From Rubrobacter_F sp035642415 (lineage in GTDB: Bacteria; Actinomycetota; Rubrobacteria; Rubrobacterales; Rubrobacteraceae), in the NCBI GenBank assembly GCA_035642415.1, contig DASQSI010000162.1:1-10141 (forward strand): a stretch of DNA of 10,141 nucleotides, in the 5' to 3' direction. The notes under the pieces were generated by a model. It saw only the letters and a program-made list of their open reading frames with translations. It made no database searches and had not been told where the DNA came from. Below are positions 4,838 through 10,141 of this stretch, piece after piece (position 1 is the stretch's first letter; the number at the start of each line of letters is the position of its first letter). A program made the position numbers and the translations under genes.

Positions 4838-6520
4838 GTGAGAGGCGCCTTGCTCGTGACCGGAACGCACTCGGACGTGGGAAAGAGCGTCGTAGTGGCC
4901 GGCATCTGCCGCTGGCTCGTCCGCGAGGGGATGAAGGTAGCCCCGTTCAAGGCGCAGAATATGGCTCTAAACTCTTTCGTAACGCGTGAGGGAGCGGAGA
5001 TCGGACGCGCCCAAGCCGCCCAGGCCGCCGCCGCCCGCGTTGAGCCCGAAGCCGCGATGAACCCGATCTTACTCAAGCCCTCTGCGGAGCACGAGACGCA
5101 GGTGATCTTGCGAGGCAAGCCGTGGGCTATGGCGAGCGCCCGCAGTTACCAGGAGATGAAGGAGGAGCTCCTTCCGGTGGTCCTGGAGTCGCTGCAGGAC
5201 CTCCGGCGAAGGTTCGATGTGGTGGTCTGCGAAGGGGCGGGAAGCCCGGCGGAGATCAACCTCAGAGCGCAAGACCTTGCGAACATGGGCCTTGCTCGGG
5301 CGGCTGCCCTACCCGCGATCCTCGTAGGTGACATAGACCGGGGCGGCCTCTTTGCCAGCCTCTACGGGACGCTCGCGCTCCTCGACGAGGAGGACCAGGT
5401 GCTCGTCGGAGGCTTCGTCGTCAACAAGTTCCGGGGAGACATAACCGTCCTCGCGCCGGGTCTCGAACAGATGAGCCAGCTCACGGGACGCCTGTTCTTG
5501 GGTACGCTTCCCTACGTTCGGGGGCTCGGGCTCGACGGGGAAGATTCCCTTGCTCTCGACGGCATCCCGCGAGATCCTCTGCCGCCGCTCGGGCGGGACC
5601 TCATAAAGATCGCGGTCGTGCGACTACCCAGGATCAGCAACTTCACCGATCTCGACGCCTTGTCATACGAGCCGGGGGTCGGGGTCCGGTTCACCGAGTC
5701 CTCACAGGAGATTCTCGCCTCCGACCTCGCCGTCCTCCCTGGCACCAAAACCACCGTCGCCGACCTCGCATGGCTCCGCTCCCGCGACCTCGACTCCGTC
5801 CTGACGGAGAGAGCCAGGCTTGGCCTCCCCACCTTGGGGATCTGCGGCGGCTACCAGATGCTCGGCAGGCGCATCAGGGACGGCATCGAGAGCGACGAGC
5901 GTGAGATCCTCGGGTTGAACGTTTTGCCCGTCGAGACAGCCTTCGAGGAGGAGAAGCTCCTCGCGCGCCCTGAAGGGTACGCACCGGGGTTCGAGAATAC
6001 GAAGGTTTCGGGGTATGAGATCCGTCACGGCCGCGTTCTCCGTCACGGCGGCGAACCCCTCTTCGTCGCGAACGACTACGATGAAGGCTGCCGGGTTGGG
6101 GCGACCTTCGGCACCTCCTGGCACGGCATATTCGAGTCCGATGACTTTCGCCGCGCGTTCTTGCGCCGGGTCGCCAGAGCGCGCGCTCTCAGCTGGTCGG
6201 CGGGAGACGCATCGTTCGCCGCCGCCAGGGAGGCCCAGCTCGATAAGCTCGGAGACCTCATCGCGGAGAACATAGACTGCGCGAGCCTCTTGTGCCTCAT
6301 AGAGAACGGCCCACCCGAGGACTTGCCGGTCATTAGCAATCAGCTATCGGCTGTCAGCAGTCGCTCTAGCGCTCAGCGCTCGGCGCTCAGCGCTCAGCTA
6401 AAAGCCGGAGAGGTGCCCCACGCAGTAACACCCGCGTTCTCGAACGGCGAGGGTGTTCCGGGCCTCTCCCCGCCCGGAGTTACGTTGCCCCCGTCCGCTA
6501 ACGATCACCGAGAAAGCTGA
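4838..6520 (+). CDS. cobQ: Cobyric acid synthase CobQ (glutamine-hydrolysing) with unusual C-terminal tail
   Basis: CobQ makes four ATP- and glutamine-dependent amidations of adenosylcobyrinic acid a,c-diamide to give adenosylcobyric acid. The N-terminal dethiobiotin-synthetase-like domain has the P-loop GTHSDVGKS (9-17), KAQNMALNS and CEGAGSPAEINL. The C-terminal class I glutamine amidotransferase domain has the nucleophile Cys336 in LGICGGYQMLG and His429 in GTSWHGIFE. The start is GTG 4838, 7 nt after TAAGGA, and leads straight into the P-loop strand as expected. The family normally ends near residue 495. The remaining stretch of about 63 residues (498-560), rich in Ser, Ala, Gln and Pro, is encoded by a repeat element and has no resemblance to CobQ. 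The catalytic domains look intact, so the enzyme should be active. The gene ends 6 nt before cobN. Confidence 0.95.
   Translation: MRGALLVTGTHSDVGKSVVVAGICRWLVREGMKVAPFKAQNMALNSFVTREGAEIGRAQAAQAAAARVEPEAAMNPILLKPSAEHETQVILRGKPWAMASARSYQEMKEELLPVVLESLQDLRRRFDVVVCEGAGSPAEINLRAQDLANMGLARAAALPAILVGDIDRGGLFASLYGTLALLDEEDQVLVGGFVVNKFRGDITVLAPGLEQMSQLTGRLFLGTLPYVRGLGLDGEDSLALDGIPRDPLPPLGRDLIKIAVVRLPRISNFTDLDALSYEPGVGVRFTESSQEILASDLAVLPGTKTTVADLAWLRSRDLDSVLTERARLGLPTLGICGGYQMLGRRIRDGIESDEREILGLNVLPVETAFEEEKLLARPEGYAPGFENTKVSGYEIRHGRVLRHGGEPLFVANDYDEGCRVGATFGTSWHGIFESDDFRRAFLRRVARARALSWSAGDASFAAAREAQLDKLGDLIAENIDCASLLCLIENGPPEDLPVISNQLSAVSSRSSAQRSALSAQLKAGEVPHAVTPAFSNGEGVPGLSPPGVTLPPSANDHRES
6331..6405 (+). 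repeat. Degenerate heptad repeat array (NNTCRGC units) inside the 3' end of cobQ
   Basis: Successive 7-bp units fit NNTYRGC: CATTAGC at 6331, AATCAGC at 6338, TATCGGC at 6345, TGTCAGC at 6352, a degenerate unit at 6359, a 5-bp unit at 6366, GCTCAGC at 6371, GCTCGGC at 6378, GCTCAGC at 6385 and 6392, and TAAAAGC at 6399. Because 7 is not a multiple of 3, the period is not a protein repeat; it is a DNA-level structure that happens to stay open in the cobQ frame. Confidence 0.8.
6427..6456 (+). repeat. Strong hairpin in the middle of the cobQ-tail element
   Basis: AACACCC (6427-6433) pairs with GGGTGTT, and the inner CGTTC pairs with GAACG around a very small loop, with an asymmetric internal bulge (GCGA on the right side). 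The structure lies within the open cobQ frame and has no following T run. It may shape the cobQ-cobN mRNA junction. Confidence 0.5.
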
Positions 6521-6526
6521 GAGCTG

Positions 6527-9500
6527 GTGGCTGACCGTTCCATCCTTTTCTTAACCACCGCGGACACGGAGATCCTGGCCACCGCTCGCGCCACCGAGCT
6601 CCTCCCCGAAGGCTTCCCCAAGATCCGCTGCGCGAACCCCATGACCCTCGATAACCCCCGCGCCTTCTTCGAGGAGACGCTGCCGGGCGCCGGGGCCGTG
6701 ATGGTCCGGCTCCTCGGTGGCCGTAAGGCCTGGCCGGAGGGCTTCGAGGAGCTCCGGCGCCAGTGCGGGGAGCTCGATGTTCCCCTGCTCGCCTTCGGCG
6801 GTGAGGCAGAGCCCGACGCGGAGCTCACGGCCCTCTCGATCGCACCCTCGGGCGGCATCGCCGAAGCGTTCGAGTACCTACGCCACGGCGGCGTCCGGAA
6901 CACGCAGAACCTCCTCAAGTTTGTTGCCGATACCCTCCTCGTTGAGGGGTACGGCTTCGAACCGCCGCTTCCGCTGCCGGAGCTCGGCGTCTACCACCCG
7001 GAGCTCCCGGAGGGCTCCTCGCTCGGCGACTTGCTCGCCCTGCACGATGCGCAAAAGCCTACGGTTGCTGTAATCTTCTACCGTACCCACTGGATGAGCG
7101 GGAACACCGCCTTCGTGGACTCCCTCACTGGGGCGCTCGAAGATGCCGGAGCCAACGCCCTCCCCGTCTACTGCTACTCGCTCCGCGCGGACGAAGAGGG
7201 GAAGGTCCCCGCTCTGGGGATGCTCAAAGGGCGGGTAGATTGCCTCGTGACGACGGTGCTCGCCAGCGGGGGCTCGAACGCCGCCGATGCCTATAAGGAA
7301 GGCTCCCCGGAGGGCTGGCTGGAGTGGGAGGTTCCTGCGCTCGAAGCCCTGGATGTGCCTGTTGTGCAGGGTATCTGCGCGACCTTCTCCCGCGAAGCCT
7401 GGCTCTCCTCTAATGCCGGCCTCTCCCCGCTCGACACCGCCTGGCAGGTCGCCATCCCCGAGTTCGACGGGCGTATAATCGGCGTCCCCTTCTCCTTCAA
7501 GGAACGCCTCGGTCCCGACTCGCCCGTGGGTGCCTCCTTGACCCTCTACAGGGCTGACCCCGAACGCACAAAGCGGCTCGCCGGTCTCGCCACCCGCTTC
7601 GCTCTCCTCGGGCGCCTCCCGAACGGGGATAAGAAGGTTGCCATCCTCCTCTCCAACTACCCGACCAAACACTCGCGGGTGGGCAACGCCGTCGGCCTCG
7701 ACACCCCGGCCAGCGCTATCGAGTTGCTCCGTGCCGTACGCCAGGCCGGTTATCGGGTAGAGGACGAGCCCGCGGACGGGGACGCCTTGATCCAAGCCCT
7801 CATCGCCGCCGGCGGTCACGATCTCGAGTTTCTGACCGAGGGGCAGCTCCAGGGAGCGGCCGGACGTCTCGACGCGCGCCGCTACGCCGAATGGTTCGCC
7901 CGGTTGCCGGAGGATCTCCGGACCGGCGTGGAGGAGCATTGGGGACCGCCGCCGGGCGAGCTGTACGTGGACGGCGGGGAGTTCGTGGTGGCGGGGCTGT
8001 CCTACGGGAACGTGTTCGTCGGCATCCAGCCGCCTAGGGGGTTCGGGGAGAACCCGATCGCGATCTACCACGACCCGGACCTACCGCCCACGCATCACTA
8101 CTTGGCGGGGTACTGGTGGCTCATGGAAGAGTTCGGGGTCGACGCCATAGTCCACCTTGGCAAGCACGGGACCTTGGAGTGGCTGCCGGGCAAGAGCCTG
8201 GGGCTCTCCCCCTCTTGCGCTCCGGACGCCGCCTTACGCGATGTGCCGCTCTTCTACCCCTTCGTGGTCAACGACCCCGGCGAGGGCACACAGGCCAAAA
8301 GAAGGGCGCACGCCACGGTAGTGGACCACCTCATCCCGCCGATGACGCGGGCGGAGACCTACGACGACCTCGCGCGCCTCGAACAGCTCCTCGATGAATA
8401 CTACCAGGTCGAGACGCTCGATCCCTCTAAGCTCCCGGCGATCCGGGTTCAGATATGGGAATGCCTCCGCGACGCCGAGCTTCACCGCGACTTAGGGGTA
8501 GAGGAGCAACCCGAGGCGTTTGGCGACTTCCTCACCCACGTCGACGGCTACCTTTGCGAAATCAAAGACCTCCCCATAAGGGGCGGCCTGCACGTTCTGG
8601 GTGTACCTCCCGGGGGCGAGCCGTTGCGCCATCTCCTCACCGCCATCTTGAGGCTCGGAGCTGGCGACGGAATTCCTGGCCTCCGGCAGGCGGTGGGTAG
8701 CGCTTACGGCCTCGACGAGAGGTCCCTCGCGGAGAACGGCGGCGCTCGCGCACAAGTCCCTGAAGCGCTCGCCGCCCGTTTCCCCGGCCTCGTGGCGACC
8801 GCTTCCGACCTTCTCGACCGGCTGGAGGAGGCCACGCAGGCCCTGCTCCTCGCGATGGAGGAGCGTGGCTGGAACGCCTCGGCTGCCGGGGTGGTCTGCG
8901 AAGAAACGTTGGGCGTCGCGCACGAGGGGGTGGCCAGGTCGCTCCGCTTCGCCGCTGAGGAGGTCGTGCCGCGTCTCCTTCGCACGCCGGAGGAGATGGG
9001 GAACCTTCTGCGCGGCCTGGAAGGTGGGTACGTGCCGGCGGGGCCGTCCGGGTCGCCAACGCGTGGGCTGATCAACGTTTTGCCCACGGGCCGCAACTTC
9101 TACTCCGTGGATCCCAAGGCCCTGCCCTCGAGGCTCTCCTGGGAGGTTGGGCAGGATCTGGCAGCCAACCTCCTTGGACGGTACCTCGAAGAAGAGGGCC
9201 GTTACCCGGAGACGATCGGCATGGTGGTCTGGGGCACGGCCGCGATGCGGACACAGGGCGACGATGTCGCGGAGATACTCGCCCTCCTGGGCGTACGCCC
9301 CGTGTGGGACGAGGAGTCCCGACGGGTGACCGGCCTGGAGGTCATCCCGCTAGAGGATCTCGGCCGTCCCCGGGTGGACGTGACGGTTAGGATCAGCGGC
9401 TTCTTCCGGGACGCTTTCCCGAACTTGATCTCCCTGCTCGACGAAGCCGTAAGGACCGTTGCCGCCCTCAATGAGCCCGACGCATTGAATTTCGTCCGCA

Positions 9501-10141
9501 AGCACGCCCGTGAGGAGAAAGAAAACGGTGCCGGCGACCGGCAGGCGACGACCCGCATCTTCGGCTCCAAGCCCGGAGCGTACGGGGCGGGGCTCCTGCC
9601 GCTCATCGACGCCCGCAACTGGCGCACCGACGAAGACCTCGCCGAGGTCTACGCCGTCTGGGGCGGCTACGCCTACGGCAAGGGACTGGGCGGCGTGGAG
9701 GCGCGCGAAGCGTTGGAGGCGAACCTCCGGCGCACCGAGATCGCGGTCAAGAACATAGACAACCGCGAGCACGACCTCTTCGACTCGGACGACTACTTCC
9801 AGTACCACGGTGGTATGATCGCCGCCGTCCGCGCCCTCACCGGCCGCGACCCCAAAGCTTACATCGGTGACTCTGCCGACCCCTCGCGCGCAAAGACCCG
9901 CACCCTCTCCGAGGAGGCCCGCCGCGTGTTCCGCGCGCGCGTGGCGAATCCGAAGTGGATCTCCGCCATGCAGCGTCACGGTTACAAGGGAGCCTTCGAA
10001 CTCTCCGCCACCGTCGATTACCTCTTCGGCTACGACGCGACGGCCAACGTCGTCGAGGACTGGATGTATCGTGACGTGACCCGCAAGTACGTCCTCGACG
10101 AGGAGGTGCGCGACTTCATGCAAAGGTCCAACCCCTGGGCC
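6527..10141 (+). CDS. cobN: Cobaltochelatase subunit CobN, 3' end outside window
   Basis: The frame stays open from GTG 6527 to the window end (1205 codons). CobN is the large, substrate-binding subunit of the ATP-dependent chelatase that inserts Co2+ into hydrogenobyrinic acid a,c-diamide in the aerobic B12 route; it works with AAA+ and VWA partner subunits (CobS/CobT or ChlI/ChlD-like) that are not in this window. Family landmarks in order are the N-terminal strand ILFLTTADTEILA, the chelatase motif HLGKHGTLEWLPGK (543-556), GRNFYSVDPKALP (855-867), RIFGSKPGAYGAGL (from 1010), VKNIDNREHDLFDSDDY (around 1074-1090), KTRTLSEEARRVFRARVANP and HGYKGAFELSATVDYLFGYD. Typical CobN proteins end about 50 residues after the last visible NPWA. 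The paralogue BchH/ChlH (magnesium chelatase) is possible on fold alone, but the B12 neighbours make CobN much more likely. The start lies in a repeat element and lacks a clear Shine-Dalgarno sequence. Confidence 0.95.
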   Translation, partial: MADRSILFLTTADTEILATARATELLPEGFPKIRCANPMTLDNPRAFFEETLPGAGAVMVRLLGGRKAWPEGFEELRRQCGELDVPLLAFGGEAEPDAELTALSIAPSGGIAEAFEYLRHGGVRNTQNLLKFVADTLLVEGYGFEPPLPLPELGVYHPELPEGSSLGDLLALHDAQKPTVAVIFYRTHWMSGNTAFVDSLTGALEDAGANALPVYCYSLRADEEGKVPALGMLKGRVDCLVTTVLASGGSNAADAYKEGSPEGWLEWEVPALEALDVPVVQGICATFSREAWLSSNAGLSPLDTAWQVAIPEFDGRIIGVPFSFKERLGPDSPVGASLTLYRADPERTKRLAGLATRFALLGRLPNGDKKVAILLSNYPTKHSRVGNAVGLDTPASAIELLRAVRQAGYRVEDEPADGDALIQALIAAGGHDLEFLTEGQLQGAAGRLDARRYAEWFARLPEDLRTGVEEHWGPPPGELYVDGGEFVVAGLSYGNVFVGIQPPRGFGENPIAIYHDPDLPPTHHYLAGYWWLMEEFGVDAIVHLGKHGTLEWLPGKSLGLSPSCAPDAALRDVPLFYPFVVNDPGEGTQAKRRAHATVVDHLIPPMTRAETYDDLARLEQLLDEYYQVETLDPSKLPAIRVQIWECLRDAELHRDLGVEEQPEAFGDFLTHVDGYLCEIKDLPIRGGLHVLGVPPGGEPLRHLLTAILRLGAGDGIPGLRQAVGSAYGLDERSLAENGGARAQVPEALAARFPGLVATASDLLDRLEEATQALLLAMEERGWNASAAGVVCEETLGVAHEGVARSLRFAAEEVVPRLLRTPEEMGNLLRGLEGGYVPAGPSGSPTRGLINVLPTGRNFYSVDPKALPSRLSWEVGQDLAANLLGRYLEEEGRYPETIGMVVWGTAAMRTQGDDVAEILALLGVRPVWDEESRRVTGLEVIPLEDLGRPRVDVTVRISGFFRDAFPNLISLLDEAVRTVAALNEPDALNFVRKHAREEKENGAGDRQATTRIFGSKPGAYGAGLLPLIDARNWRTDEDLAEVYAVWGGYAYGKGLGGVEAREALEANLRRTEIAVKNIDNREHDLFDSDDYFQYHGGMIAAVRALTGRDPKAYIGDSADPSRAKTRTLSEEARRVFRARVANPKWISAMQRHGYKGAFELSATVDYLFGYDATANVVEDWMYRDVTRKYVLDEEVRDFMQRSNPWA

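Larger units (their letters stand above)
6331..6536. mobile_element. Candidate non-autonomous repeat element with heptad-containing inverted ends
   Basis: The left heptad array is mirrored by opposite-strand heptads GCTGAGA (6516), GCTGGTG (6523) and GCTGACC (6530). Taken as terminal inverted repeats, 6333-6355 and the reverse complement of 6512-6534 agree at 17 of 23 positions. Between them lie further inverted repeats: GGAGAGG/CCTCTCC (6407-6413, 6463-6469), GTAAC/GTTAC (6425-6429, 6479-6483) and AACACCC/GGGTGTT with inner CGTTC/GAACG. There is no transposase and no obvious target duplication. It resembles a MITE-like or small dispersed repeat, but a single copy seen here cannot prove mobility. 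Confidence 0.5.

Noticed and set aside
6362..6398. Possible CRISPR or protein-level tandem repeat
   Set aside because: Units are only 7 bp with no spacers, and the period is out of step with codons, so neither a CRISPR array nor a peptide repeat.
6878..8071. Long open frame of 397 codons on the - strand
   Set aside because: It lies fully inside cobN, whose + strand frame is continuous and full of conserved motifs. The antisense protein has no recognisable motif and reflects high-GC third-position bias.
9350..10123. 257-codon open frame on the - strand
   Set aside because: Antisense to well-conserved cobN motifs, with no domain or ribosome-binding site support.

Overview
The window is about 10.1 kb of high-GC bacterial DNA in which every recognisable gene lies on the + strand and most concern vitamin B12 (cobalamin): using it, binding it, taking up its cobalt and making it. 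Gene content, high GC and GTG/TTG starts suggest a deep-branching actinobacterium. Frequent ATA isoleucine codons (4 of 11 Ile codons in the first partial gene) would fit a Rubrobacter-like organism, but that placement is inference.

Region 1 (2-2634) is a B12-dependent carbon-skeleton mutase cluster. It holds the 3' end of the large subunit of a methylmalonyl-CoA mutase family enzyme, a separate 132-aa B12-binding subunit, a MeaB-type GTPase that protects and loads the mutase, and a BtuF-like cobalamin-binding protein with no signal peptide. The mutase's exact substrate cannot be decided because the substrate-specific part of the large subunit lies outside the window.

Region 2 (2743-3540) is one crotonase-fold protein. 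It lacks both catalytic glutamates of true enoyl-CoA hydratases and looks more like a PaaG/enoyl-CoA isomerase. Its probable start is TTG behind a strong ribosome-binding site, not the upstream ATG.

Region 3 (3541-3841) has no gene. It carries a good sigma-70-type promoter followed by a cobalamin riboswitch and a strong ribosome-binding site.

Region 4 (3842-10141) is the riboswitch-led operon: cbtB and cbtA (predicted cobalt uptake), cobQ (cobyric acid synthase) and cobN (large subunit of the aerobic-type cobaltochelatase, cut by the window end roughly 50 residues short of the usual length). When B12 is plentiful the riboswitch should lower expression of the uptake and synthesis genes, while region 1 uses the cofactor.

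The most unusual structure is at the cobQ/cobN junction (6331-6536). An array of degenerate 7-bp repeats at the end of cobQ is matched by the same heptads in opposite orientation across the cobQ stop and the cobN start, with nested inverted repeats between them. This roughly 200-bp element appears to have given CobQ a C-terminal tail of about 63 residues and to supply the cobN start codon. No wholly new multi-gene system (defence, CRISPR, phage or transposase) was seen.
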